NCBI RefSeq assembly: GCF_002288925.2
Contig: NW_022098072.1
Location: 22,365,489 to 22,429,488, forward strand
DNA length: 64,000 nt
Source of the DNA: Delphinapterus leucas
Lineage: Eukaryota; Chordata; Mammalia; Artiodactyla; Monodontidae
Direction of reading: 5' to 3'
Shown here: piece by piece, positions 22,418 through 33,345 of the stretch
Layout of the letters: every line of letters starts with the position of its first letter
Position numbering within the stretch: position 1 is the stretch's first letter
Made by a program: the position numbers and the translations under genes
Notes under the pieces: model-generated
Database searches by the model: none
What the model was told of the DNA's origin: nothing
The model's input: only the letters and a program-made list of their open reading frames with translations

Positions 22418-23718
22418 GGCCAGAAACTATCAAACTCTTAGAGGAAGACATAGGCAGAACACTCTATGACATAAATCACAGCAAGATCCTTTCTGACCCA
22501 CCTCCTAGAGAAATGGAAATAAAAACAAAAATAAACAAATGGGACCTAATGAAACTTCAAAGCTTTTGTGCAGCAAAGGAAACCATAAACAAGACCAAAA
22601 GACAACCCTCAGAATGGGAGAAAATATTTGCAAACAAAGCAACTGACAAAGGATTAATCTCCAAAATTTACAAGCAGCTCATGCAGCTCAATAACAAAAA
22701 AACAAACAACCCAATCCAAAAATGGGCAGAAGACCTAAATAGACATTTCTCCAAAGAAGATATACAGACTGCCAATAAACACATGAAAGAATGCTCAACA
22801 TCATTAATCATTAGAGAAATGCAAATCAAAACTACAATGAGATATCATCTCACACCAGTCAGAATGGCCATCATCAAAAAAATCTAGAAACAATAAATGC
22901 TGGAGAGGGTGTGGAGAAAAGGGAACGCTCTTGCAGTGCTGGTGGGAATGTGAATTGGTTCAGCCACTATGGAGAACAGTATGGAGGTTCCTTAAAAAAC
23001 TACAAATAGAACTACCATATGACCCAGCAATCCCACTACTGGGCATATACCCTGAGAAAACCAAAATTCATAAAGAGTCATGTACCAAAATGTTCATTGC
23101 GGCTCTATCTACAATAGCCCGGAGATGGAAACAACCTAAGTGCCCATCATCGGATGAATGGATAAAGAAGTTGTGGCACATGTATACAATGGAATATTAC
23201 TCAGCCATAAAAAGAAACGAAATTGAGCTATTTGTAATGAGGTGGGTAGACCCTAGAGTCTGTCATACAGAGTGAAGTAAGTCAGAAAGAAAAAGACAAA
23301 TACCGTATGCTAACACATATATATGGAATTTAAGAAAAAAAAATGTCATTAAGAACCTAGGGGTAAGACAGGAATAAAGACGCAGACCTACTGGAGAACG
23401 GACTTGAGGATATGGGGAGGGGGAAGGGTGAGCTGTGAGAGGGCGAGAGAGAGGCATGGACATATACACACTAACAAACGTAAGGTAAATAGCTAGTGGG
23501 AAGCAGCCGCATAGCACAGGGATATTGGCTCGGTGCTTTGTGACCACCTAGAGGGGTGGGATAGGGAGGGTGGGAGGGAGGGAGACGCAAGAGGGAAGAC
23601 ATATGGGAACATATGTATATGTATAACTGATTCACTTTGTTATAAAGCAGAAACTAACACACCATTGTAAAGCAATTATACCCCAATAAAGATGTTAAAA
23701 ATTTTAAAAAATTAAAAT
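22418..23718 (+). mobile_element. 5'-truncated young L1, perfect 15-bp TSD
   Basis: It holds the last third of ORF2 and the 3' UTR. ORF2 peptides: [14 protein letters not shown] start, [47 protein letters not shown], then after a frameshift (extra A near 22880) [21 protein letters not shown] and [15 protein letters not shown]. The 3' end is 'acaccattgtaaagcaattatac' plus an A-rich tail. TSD aaaattaacttcaaa lies at 22403-22417 and 23719-23733. The 3' end is nearly the same as that of the full-length copy at 1022-8135. Confidence 0.96.
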
Positions 23719-23733
23719 AAAATTAACTTCAAA

Positions 23734-24005
23734 TAGATTAAAGACCTAAACATGGGCTTCCCTGGTGGTGCAGTGGTTGAGAGTCCGCCTGCCGATGCAG
23801 GGGACACGGGTTCGTGCCCCAGTCTGGGAAGATCCCACATGCTGCGCAGCGGCTGGGCCCATGAGCCATGGCCGCTGAGCCTGCGCGTCTGGAGCCTGTG
23901 CTCCACAACGGGAGAGGCCACAACAGTGAGAGGCCCGTGTACCACACACACACAAAAAAGACCTAAACATGAGAGTTAAAATTATAAAAATTCTAAAAGA
24001 TAACT
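23734..24005 (+). mobile_element. Old L1M, second piece, carrying a CHR SINE
   Basis: Directly after the TSD, 'tagattaaagacctaaacatg' and, past the SINE, 'agagttaaaattataaaaattctaaaagataac' continue the L1 ORF2 text broken off at 22402. This confirms that the pieces were one element. Confidence 0.7.
23755..23957 (+). mobile_element. CHR-2-like SINE
   Basis: It opens ggcttccctggtggtgcag with B box gggttcgtgcccc, cetacean-type body and a (ca)n/A tail. A perfect 14-bp TSD, aagacctaaacatg, lies at 23741-23754 and 23958-23971. It lies in the old L1M just beyond the younger L1. Confidence 0.95.
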
Positions 24006-24007
24006 GT

Positions 24008-24480
24008 ACTATTTATCTATTGCAGAGTAACAATATTACTACCAACTTAGTGACTTAAAATAACACACATTTTGTTTGTGACTCAGAATAACAAAATGTG
24101 GTCAGGACTCCAGGAGTGGGTAGGTGACATCTCAGCTTAGGGTCTCACAAGACTGCAGTCAAGATGTCAGCCAGGCTGTGATCCCATTCATGGCTTCACT
24201 GGGGACATTTATTGACAGAATTCACTTTCTTGTAGGACTGAGGATTTCATATCTTGCTAGCTATTGGCCAGAGGCCGCCCTCAGCTGCTAGATGCTGCCC
24301 ATAGTTCCTTACCACATGGGGTTTCACAACATGACCATTTGCTTCCTCAAAGCCAGAAAGAGACCCTAGCAAAATGGATGCTAAAGTCTTAAGTAACATA
24401 GTCATATAATCACACATACTCGTGTACATCCCATCAGCTTTGCCATATTCTATTGGTTAGAAGCAAGCCGCAGGTCCTGC
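24008..24480 (-). mobile_element. MLT1-type MaLR LTR, antisense
   Basis: The minus-strand text fits an MLT1-like LTR: 'ccaatagaatatggcaaagctgatgg', 'ccccatgtggtaaggaacta', 'ggcggcctctggcc', 'gctgacatcttgactgcagtcttgtgagaccctaagc' and the end 'gtgtgttattttaagtcactaagttggtag'. It is diverged and solo. Subfamily not assigned. Confidence 0.65.
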
Positions 24481-24639
24481 CCGCACTCAAGGCCAAAAGC
24501 AATAGCAAAAGCAATTGAAGAATGTACATAGCTTTTCTGCATTGATGGGGAAAAATGTACACGACCATACAGATCCTTTGTTTGTTTAAAAGATCGTTCT
24601 ACATAGATACTCCTTGTATACTCCATTGTATGGTGGCTT

Positions 24640-24765
24640 CTTTTCCATGTATGTTTTTAATCCCCTATTTAGGCCGTAAATTCCTGAAGAATGGAGAATA
24701 TCTTACACTTTATAAGTCCCAGGGAGCCTGGCAGCAGTGTCTCGCATGTATTAAGTACTCAAGAA
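24640..24765 (+). repeat. L2 3'-end fragment
   Basis: The block 'ccgtaaattcctgaagaatggagaatatctta ... cctggcagcagtgtctcgcatgtattaagtactcaa' follows the L2 3' end ('gtaagctcc...gcagggact...cagtgcctggcacatagtaggtgctcaa'). Confidence 0.6.
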
Positions 24766-24784
24766 AAATTTGGCTAGAGAGTCA

Positions 24785-25000
24785 AGTTGGCACAGTGGAA
24801 AACATGCAGGCTTATGGAATCAGGGGAAGATTACTTCAAATCCCAGCTCTGCCATTTACTAACTGGATAAACACAAACAGTTACTTAATATCTCCAAGCC
24901 TCTGTTTCCCTATATAACCTCATAGTTTTGAGTCAAAATGAGATAATGTGTACAAACTGCCGCCACGTTTGCTAAATGATAGCAGTTATTGTTGTTTGTA
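24785..25000 (+). repeat. MIR SINE
   Basis: 'gcacagtggaaaacatgcaggcttatggaatcagg', 'caaatcccagctctgccatttac', 'cagttacttaatatctccaagcctctgtttccc' and 'gagataatgtgtacaaa' follow MIR in plus orientation. Confidence 0.8.
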
Positions 25001-28000
25001 TATGTGGATAACTATAAAATGTTAAAAATTTTAATATCAAAATTTAAACTCAGGTTTCTGTGATGAATATTTCTTTGCATCTGTGAAAACATTGGGGTTC
25101 CTTTCAACTGCTGCTCCCCTTGTGTAAGGACAGTCTCACCCAGATGTACACGCTCTCAAGTGCCCTAGAAATGACTCTTTTTGCCAAACACCTCCTGTAA
25201 ACCATCTTTTCCCTTGAACAAACTTTCCCAAATGTATCTGATCATTACTATATAAAATACAGCAGGGTGTGTCTTCTAAGTTCTAGTTGTAATAATACTT
25301 TTGCCGCAAGAGGGCACAGTGTGACTGTGTATACTGCACAAAACAATTTACAATCCTAAAAGTTAATATTACAAGGCAGGATAAACTGTGCTCCAGTAAC
25401 TTTTCATTTGAAGACTGTTTTTTTGTATATTTGAATTAATTTTATTCTTTAAAGCAAGAATAATTGAAAGCAAGAAATTTCCACCGTTTCCTTCTGGAAG
25501 ATCTTTTCCAAGGCTATAACTGGTTAAGCGCAAACTTAGCATCATTCTTCTCTGTTTAAAATACTGCAATTCATCTCCTTTCTGGGAGTCATTTCCTGTA
25601 GGTCCTTAAGAGGCCTTCTAGCTCCAAATTACATTCCCAGTTCTTGGTATGTTTCCTGCAGGCCATCAAGTTCACGGGTTTTATTATAGCCTTGCAAATT
25701 AGTAGAAAAATATTTACTAGCCCATAAACATTTTATCAATCTTACTTGCTCCTGGGGTCAGACTGGTAACAAAATAGCTGAAAGCACTGTTATGAATAAC
25801 TTACTCAGCTATGAAACTAATCATTGTCATGCAAACAGTTTCTAACTATTTATTTTCTCCTGGCGAAGAGTGTGCATGTACACTGGATGTGGGCATAAAT
25901 GTAACGAAATAAACCTGTTGTGCAACACCACATGCAACCTGTGGCATGCATGGCAAGCATGACACACACAGGCAGATTTCACTGACAGATGGAAGTCACT
26001 CTCCTGTGAGAAGTTGCACTGGCCCCTGCTCAAGTGAATTACTGGCCAGAATGTGCTTGTTCCCTCCTCCTTCTTGCCCCTCTGCTCTCCCTAACCTCCC
26101 CTGGATGCCCAGTGGGAGAGTGGGCAGAACGTTGGCACATGATCTTACAAAGATTTCTGATGTCTGGACTGAAATGGATGCCTCCGCACTCAGGAAGTTG
26201 GTGCCTGTGTGGCGTGTTGCAGTGGTCCAAGTCACTGTCTACTTTTCCCCCTTTGCAGAGTCACATGTGTTTCTTTGTGGTTGCCAGGCCCATTTCAATT
26301 TAAACTTCATGTTCCATGCCAGCCTAATGTGGCTAAGGGTAAATGCCCTTACCCCTATATTTTGGGAATGCCTGCCCCTTTCTGTAAGTGTAGCTGTGGT
26401 TCATCATCCTTCTCTTTCATACCAATTATGGCTCTGCCCACCACATAGAACAAGGTGGCAGATAAACCACGCAATTACTAATAATGGAAGCAGGTATACC
26501 ACAAAAGAGAAGCAGCCCGCAGTAAGCAAGAGGGCAGGTAAGGACAGCAATGCAGAAGGAGCAGATTCTTTATCAACCACTGGCACTTCTCCCCTCTTAG
26601 TTCAAGCCTCTGAGAAATCAATGGGAATCTGACTGACACCATTATTGTGTGTTTGCTCCTTATTTGAACCCTGCCCCATAAGCAAAGGGAGCTGGTGAGG
26701 TCAGTGGAGAGGTGACAGCAGGAGGATAGGGTGGCTGAAGTCAGGATTCCTGGTGGTTCCTAGGCCTGGGCTGCCAAGCAGAATGTGAGGATGCCAGCAA
26801 CGTGAACTTCACGACAGATTTCAGAACCAGTTTCCCAGTGGATGTACTGAGAGAGCTTAAGAGTTGTCCCGTGAAAATAGAGTTTCATAAAGTTTCCTTA
26901 GTACAGGACTTCTCAGAGTCTTTAATATATCAAACTTTATCTCCCAAAGAGGGATATTATTTATTACAAATCCTGTTTTTGAAATAATGTCATACAAACC
27001 TAGGGTTTGGAGTTATATACATGGGAACTGGTTTTCTAATCATCTAATTTGGACCAATTATTCTAAAAGAAAAAATCCTAATGTGTTATTCCTTATTAAA
27101 TAAGAGCAAATATTGTTTAATTATATGTGACAAAAAGAAGATTGAGGAGTAACTTTAGGGGATTATTAGGGGATTGGAGGTAACAGTATCATTGTAGATT
27201 TGCAAATACCTAGGGTCCAAGTGAAGGGTACAAAGATTGTCTTTCATCCAGGTGCATCTTTATTTCAACAAGCTTACAATGCTTCGCGGATGTCACCTTG
27301 TAAGAATTCCTGAGTTCTAGACACTGGGTTAGAGGTGGCATGGCCCATGGTGTGATGAATGAATAAATGAAGGAGCTCAGTGTTCATTAGGCAGGATTTA
27401 AATATCTGATATCTCAGAGAGATATACCCAGCAACTGTCTATTCTTGGTGAGGTATAGGATGCTACCCTTTCCAAACATCGTAGGCTAGACTGTTCCCCT
27501 GCACAGAATCAATACAAGCTGATGACCTGAAGAAGCTAAACTGATTAAAAGGAAGCAGGTTGTGGGCAAATAAAACCCCAGGAAAACCTGAAATAACATG
27601 TAATTTGATGTTGTTACCATTGTCTTATGTGAAAAGAATTGCTATGGTAACACATGAGATGAGGATGCAAGAAGACGTTTTGACTGAGTCCATTTGCAGG
27701 CCAGGGTGTGTTTTTCTCTCATCTACAAAACTTCCCCCTGCTGATCTTGCTTTGCTCTGGACAGTGGGGGTGATGATGAATGACGGTGACCTTAGAGCAT
27801 GTCCAAAGAAGTGGGGATTGGCAGGAATTATCTTCTGAATTACAAATAGTGGAAACCACCCATCAATGTTTAGGGGTGAAGAACAGATGACAGTCGCTGA
27901 GTCCATAATTCTGTTCATGTGATTTCGCCACAAACGATCAACACTTTGCACCTAAAGAAACTTCCTCTAGAGTGTCTGCTGTGAGTACTTGTGTCGAGTT

Positions 28001-29025
28001 GGTCCAAAAGTTGACCTGCAGCGTTCTGACCTGATACCAAACTCAGCCATCTATCCTGAGAAACCCAAGTCTGAATTTAAAACAAGAAAACCAGACACAA
28101 GAAAAAAAGGGGAAAAAAACCCCATAAAACCTTAATCTCCTCCAGAAACCTAGGGAGAGAGAGGAGGTGCATACCAATACTTGTGGCCACACGGAGAGAA
28201 GACTTAAATGGCCCGAGAAAAAATGTGCCATTCTAAGTGGAGAAGAAAACAGCTATTGTCTAACACTTAAATAAAAAATACTGTATAAACAGCTAACAGC
28301 TGTTTTTCAGCCTTTGCTTTTTAGAGCAAAAGCCAATAAAAGAAAAGACATACTCTTTTAAATGTGGTTTTTGTTCAAAGCCCAGATTTTTTCTTCAATT
28401 AATTCCCAGCCCAGAAGCAGGCCCTGTTTCAGATCATTCTGTTTTGAAGGCTACAAAGTTCAGTAGAGAGCTGCAGATCTGGGCAGAGGCAGAGCCAGAC
28501 AGACTTTGCTGTACCAGGGGGGAAGGTGTATACACATCAGAGGGGATTTTAGTGATAAAAACCGAAACCAGTACTCTCAAAACCTTCTTCAATAAGTGGA
28601 TATTGAAAGGAAGAAAACGTTAACTTTGCATGCAGAAGTAGAAAATAAGGTGCATCTCTTTGAGCTATTGTTTGATTTCAGCACCCTTCACTACAAGATC
28701 ATTAAGGAGAGTAAATGACATGGTCCATCCGTTCGTTGTCCAGGGATAAAAGCCACCTGATAAGGCCAGGAGGACTCTAATGAGCACCCATCTTGTAAAT
28801 AAGGAAATTATAGAGGACTTTCAAAAGGGATATTCATTTGAAAATTACTAGCTAAGTCATAATTATGAAGCCAAAGGGATAAAATAACAGTAAGGCAAGG
28901 CCTGGTTTATAAACAGAGACTCAAAGATAAGGTCTTACTGATTCCCTCTTGGTGCCTCTGTTTACTCCTCTCTGAATACCAGTTGCTGTTCCTTAAAGTC
29001 TAATACTTAACTTCACACATCAGCT
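25001..29025. other. Long unique non-coding stretch
   Basis: I recognise no gene or named repeat over about 4 kb. It includes a 228-codon open frame at 25946-26632, which overlaps other short frames on both strands and has no recognisable domain, so I do not call it a gene. Around 28260-28420 the sequence is non-repetitive, with an E-box-rich palindrome-like 'acagctaacagctgt' at about 28290-28304. The 'gaatgaataaatgaaggagctcagtg' at 27356 may be a short L2-type tail. Confidence 0.5.
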
Positions 29026-29059
29026 CGGACTCTCAACCACTGAGCCACCAGGGAAGCCC
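29026..29059 (-). mobile_element. CHR SINE head fragment lacking its 3' part
   Basis: The minus strand reads gggcttccctggtggctcag then tggttgagagtccg, the first 34 bases of a CHR-2 SINE, and stops. The B box, body and A-tail are absent, and the flank at its left is unrelated. Confidence 0.8.
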
Positions 29060-29065
29060 CTCTTT

Positions 29066-29135
29066 TTTATTATATATATAAAAATATGTGTGTTATACAT
29101 ATATGCATGTATACACATACATACATATATATGAA
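29066..29135. repeat. AT/CA-rich low-complexity patch
   Basis: Alternating ta/ca dinucleotides ('ttatatatataaaa', 'catacatacatatatatg') directly next to the SINE head fragment. Confidence 0.75.
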
Positions 29136-29329
29136 GAGAGGCAGAGAGAGCTTTGAAATTTTCTCTAATTATTTCTTATATCTTTATCGTAAAATTTTGA
29201 AGTGCAGGCTAGGCCTCCTTCTGCATGGGCATATATTGCTGTTGTGTCCAAATGCCCTGAACATTATGAACACGTGACATCCATTCCCAGCATTACAGCA
29301 GAGCTGATCATCTGAAGACCCTCCTGCCA

Positions 29330-30620
29330 CAATTCAATTAGATCCTGAATACAGCGTGGTTTTTAATGCGTGCTGCTGGGCTTGCAGATAGCAAAGAAAC
29401 CCTCCAGAGTCCAAAGAAACAAGCAGTGAGCTGCAATCCAAGCAGGAGGTGGGAAGCGCAGACCAAACTAGAACACTAAACCCTGGGCCCATTGCAAGGG
29501 ACAAAGGCTAAACTAAGTCTCCCGCTTTAAGCCCTGACACTTGAAGGGGGCTACATTGGCCCTCTGGGTCCTGGAGGAAGCAAAGGGAGACCTCTGCTGA
29601 AGTAAACACCTCCAAGTGAGACCTTCAGGATTCCCACAGATGGAACAAAGTGAGCTCAGAATCAAAGATCGCCAAAGAGCAAGAAAATAAGCCACGACAG
29701 GTAAGAGAAAGCAGAAACAACAAGCAATGCATTTATACTCCCAGGACTTTGGTACTGGAATTATTAAATACAAAGTTTAAAATATTGTATATGAACTATT
29801 TAAAGAAATCCACGATGGAATCATAAGTGTGTGCACGTACGGAGAGACTGTGGAATATGACCAGGCAGATTTGAAACAGAGCCAAGTAAAACATTTATAA
29901 ATGAGAAATATAATTGTTGAAATTAGGTACTCAATGGCTAGATTAAACAGTAAATAAGACACAGTTGAAAAGAGAATCAGTTAACTAGTGTGTCTGAAGA
30001 AATTACCTAGAATACAGTACAGAGAGACAAGAAGATAGAAAATATGAAAGAGTGACTAAGACATGGAGGATAAAGTGAGCTTTAGTATACTGATCATAGG
30101 AGTCCCAGAAAAGACTGGAGAGAATAGGTGAAAAGGCAATATTCAAAGAGATAATGGATGAGAATGTCTGGCACTGCTGAGCAATATGAATCCACAGATA
30201 CAGAAAGCATCATATATATATATACCTTGCAGGATAAATGTTTGAAAGTCTACACCCAGACACATTGAAGTAAAACTGCAGCATGCTAAGCTCAGAAAGG
30301 AAGATCTTAAAGGCAAGAAACAGAAAAAAAGGCAGATGTCCTACAAAGAAACAATTAGGTTGTCAGCCAACACCTTTGTACAGCAATAGAAACCAGAAAA
30401 CTAGAATAATATCTTCAAAGTGATAAGAGAAAATAACTGGGAAAGCATGTGCAGCAAAACTACTTTTAAGAATGAGTTGAAATAATCTTCAGATAAACAT
30501 TATATTTGAACAAAAAAATGAACAATATGATGAGTGCTATGCTTAAGCTCCTTTTTGGGCACCATACCAGGAATGCTTTTTTGTGAAGAAAAAGAAAGAT
30601 TTAAGTATGAGATTAACATT
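29330..30620 (+). mobile_element. Old L1M 5' UTR / ORF1-region fragment
   Basis: In plus orientation, 'aggagtcccagaaaagactggagagaat', 'ggcaatattcaaagagataatggatgagaatg', 'gaatccacagatacagaaagc' and 'acagaaaccagaaaactagaataatatc' match the expected order of an old L1 ORF1 3' half. Upstream text at 29520-29800 looks like its 5' part. No open frame survives. Confidence 0.6.
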
Positions 30621-30716
30621 TACTTAGTTGAGTGACAGAGAGGGTTTTTCGTGTTCCCTGACTCTCTGGGAATTCAGAAAACAATTGAGTTATTGGTGGT
30701 TTAAAATGTCAGAGAG

Positions 30717-30914
30717 GGCTTCCCTGGTGGCGCAGTGGTTGAGAGTCCGCCTGCCGATGCAGGGGACACGGGTTCGTGCCCCGGTCTGGGAAGATCCCAC
30801 ATGCCGCTGAGTGGCTGGGCCCGTGAGCCATGGCCACTGAGCCTGCACGTCCAGGAGCCTGTGCTCCGCAACGGGAGAGGCCACAACAGTGAGAGGCCCG
30901 CGTACCGCAAAAAA
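30717..30914 (+). mobile_element. CHR-2-like SINE
   Basis: ggcttccctggtggcgcag head, B box gggttcgtgccccgg, the full cetacean-type body and an A-tail. A perfect 14-bp TSD, aaaatgtcagagag, lies at 30703-30716 and 30915-30928. It is among the least diverged SINEs in the window. Confidence 0.96.
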
Positions 30915-31389
30915 AAAATGTCAGAGAGCAGTAACCACAATATGCTTCCCACTCAATTACTTCAACTATTGTCAGATTTTGAGGCTATTCTTGAGAACTA
31001 AAATGTTTTTCTAGTATAGCGTAGTTTCCACGCTCTCAGTATGACTAATGCATTAGTCACAAGTTACAATATGAGAGACCCAAGAAAAGACAGTCTTGGT
31101 CTCTGGAATGACTTTCTTCCCAGTGCTTCCCACTCCAACCAGTTATTGCCCCTGGTCACTGAGACTGGTTCTGTTCCTGGGAGGAGTTACTTCCTGAGTA
31201 GAATCTGCTGCTTCTTGAAGCCTTTACTTCAGTAAAAGCTTCATCCTCCTTCTTGGGCAGACATTCCCCCTGTATTTCTCATCCCTTTTCCTATAATCTG
31301 TTGTTTACCAGTGGCAACATGTGTGAGCCCAGCTGTTAGAGAAGTCAGAAAGGGAGAGACAAGAGGAAAAATCACATGAGGCTGATGGA

Positions 31390-31620
31390 ACTTGCACAAA
31401 GATATTTCAAGCTGTGCTTTTTGTAACATGGAAAAGCAGGAACCAACCCAAGTATCCAATGATCAAGAACTAGCTAAACAGATTTTAGCATATAGAAAAA
31501 TGGAATATTATATTGCCATGAGTGATGATAAACGCAAGACTATGTGGACAGTGGCTACATGTGGATTATGGGACTACATCAAACTGTTTAAACTAATGTC
31601 AAACTGGTAAACATAGAGCA
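31390..31620 (+). mobile_element. Old L1 ORF2-end fragment (tentative)
   Basis: 'ttgtaacatggaaaagcaggaaccaacccaagtatccaatgatcaag' and 'atggaatattatattgccatgagtgatgat' echo the end of L1 ORF2 ('aacaacc..atgtccatcaat', 'tggaatactatgcagc') in plus orientation. Confidence 0.5.
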
Positions 31621-31924
31621 CAGACTCAGTTGTGCACAAGGGTTACAACCATGTAAGAATCATGCAGGTATAGAGCTAAGGGTTGAAAGAGGACACAGAG
31701 CCTTCTAACTTATTAGTAAATGTATTATTTAAGCATTGGTTTTTACTGTGCAAGTGTTTTTATGTTCTTATGTTGTTTTTGTTTCTTCCATGATTCTTAA
31801 AGGAGGCTACATTTTTAAATGGTGGACTAAAAAATATAGTGAATGTATTAGTTAGAGTCCAAACAGGAGACAGAAACCACACAGTAATTTCTACAAGGAA
31901 AGTTAACTCTAAAGAATTATTGAG

Positions 31925-32044
31925 GGAATTCCCTGGCAGTCCAGTGGTTAGGACTTGGCACTTTCACTGCGAGGGCCTGGGTTCAGTCCCTGGTTGGGGA
32001 ATTAAGATCCCACAAGCCGTGCTGCATGGCAAAAAAAAAAAAAA
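31925..32044 (+). mobile_element. Short tRNA-Glu-type SINE (CHR family)
   Basis: gggaattccctggcagtccag head, B-box-like gggttcagtccctgg, 'gatcccacaagccgtgctgc' and an A-run. The flanks 'aaagaattattga' and 'aaagaatctttgg' are a diverged TSD. Confidence 0.9.
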
Positions 32045-32046
32045 AA

Positions 32047-33117
32047 AGAATCTTTGGAAGGGAATTAGAGTACGTGAGTTTGGCTAGTAAGTGGTAAAGA
32101 TAGCACTAAAGAAAAACAGGAATAGCAAACACAGAGAGCAGCTATCACCCCTAGGGCTGAGATAGAGCATTCACGAAGAGGCCATCTCCTCCCAGGACTG
32201 AGATCTAGACCTCATTGGAGAGGGTATGGCCATGGCTCTCTGGATGGTAGAAAAGTTCATAGGGGACCAGACTGGTAAAACGTTGCAGAACCTACTCTCT
32301 GGAGTGCTGAGGAAGCCATCCATAGAGTGGGATACCAGGCCCCAGAATTCACTGCAAAGCTACCCAGTGGGGTGCCAAGGAAGCCATCCACCCATTTTGG
32401 CACTCTACTATGAAGCCTCCTGTGGGGATTGCAGCAGAAGTCATTCACAGGGAGGTGCCCAGGGAAGCTACCCACAGAGGGCACCACTGCTGCTGGCTAC
32501 CTGGCACTGCAGGAAGAGCTATGCCCACTGCAGGAGCCTGATGAGCAAGGCCACTGGAACCAGGAAGATAAGCCCCTTCTTCTCACGGTGTCCCTTCAGG
32601 ACCCTCTACTGACAAAACTTAACACCACACTAGCTGTCAAAGAGAACTGCTTTTCCGTTATTGCCAAGCAGGTAATGAAGGGTCAATTTGGAGCCAAGAG
32701 GCAACAAAATGATAAATGTCATAATGAATTAAGCAGATGGGTGGAGCTTGAGTTATACCCATGTTCATTCCAGGTCAGAAGTCCCAGATTTTCCTGTCAG
32801 AGAGCTAAGCTCATGCCAGAAGCTTGAGCTGCTGATCAGACAGCTGAGTGAGCTGGTCTTCACCTTCTTGGGTGCAGTACCTTTTATGCAAGCCCACTGG
32901 CTTTCCATAGTAATCATCATGTCTTGTCTGCCCCAAGGCAGGCTGGGCCACATGGGTCTGCTGGGTCTTATGATTTAAAATATGCATCTTACAATACAAA
33001 AATGTCGTTCAGGTATATTAAGGTAGATCATGAGTTAAGAATACTGCATGTATGTATAGTAGCTAAATAAATGCCAACCATGGTTTAAAAATTTCTGCAA
33101 CTTCCTCTTTGACGATA
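32047..33117. other. Non-coding stretch, unassigned repeat-like sequence
   Basis: Around 32290-32480 the phrase '(g)gaagccatcca' recurs ('gaggaagccatccatagagtgg', 'aaggaagccatccacccat', 'gggaagctacccacagagg'), which suggests an internally repetitive ancient element that I cannot name. Frames of 128 and 132 codons cross it on one strand without a recognisable family. Confidence 0.4.
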
Positions 33118-33345
33118 TAGTGACCAAGGGCCTGGGCTCGGAGCCATTTACTGACTGTTTAACCTTGGGCAAATCATGTCACCTCTCTGTGTCTCAATTT
33201 CCCCATCTGTAAAGTGCAGGTAATGAGAGCACCTACTTCAGGGCATTGTTGGGAGGATTAAGTGAGTTACTACATGTAAAGCTCTTAAGACAGGATAGCA
33301 TATAGCACATAGTAAGCACTGTATATATTAGGTATTATTATTAAT
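33118..33345 (+). repeat. MIR SINE
   Basis: A near-complete MIR in plus orientation: 'ctgggctcggagcc', 'ttgggcaaatcatgtcacctctctgtgtctcaatttccccatctgtaaa', 'gttgggaggattaagtgagttactacatgtaaagc' and 'atagcacatagtaagcactg'. Confidence 0.9.
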
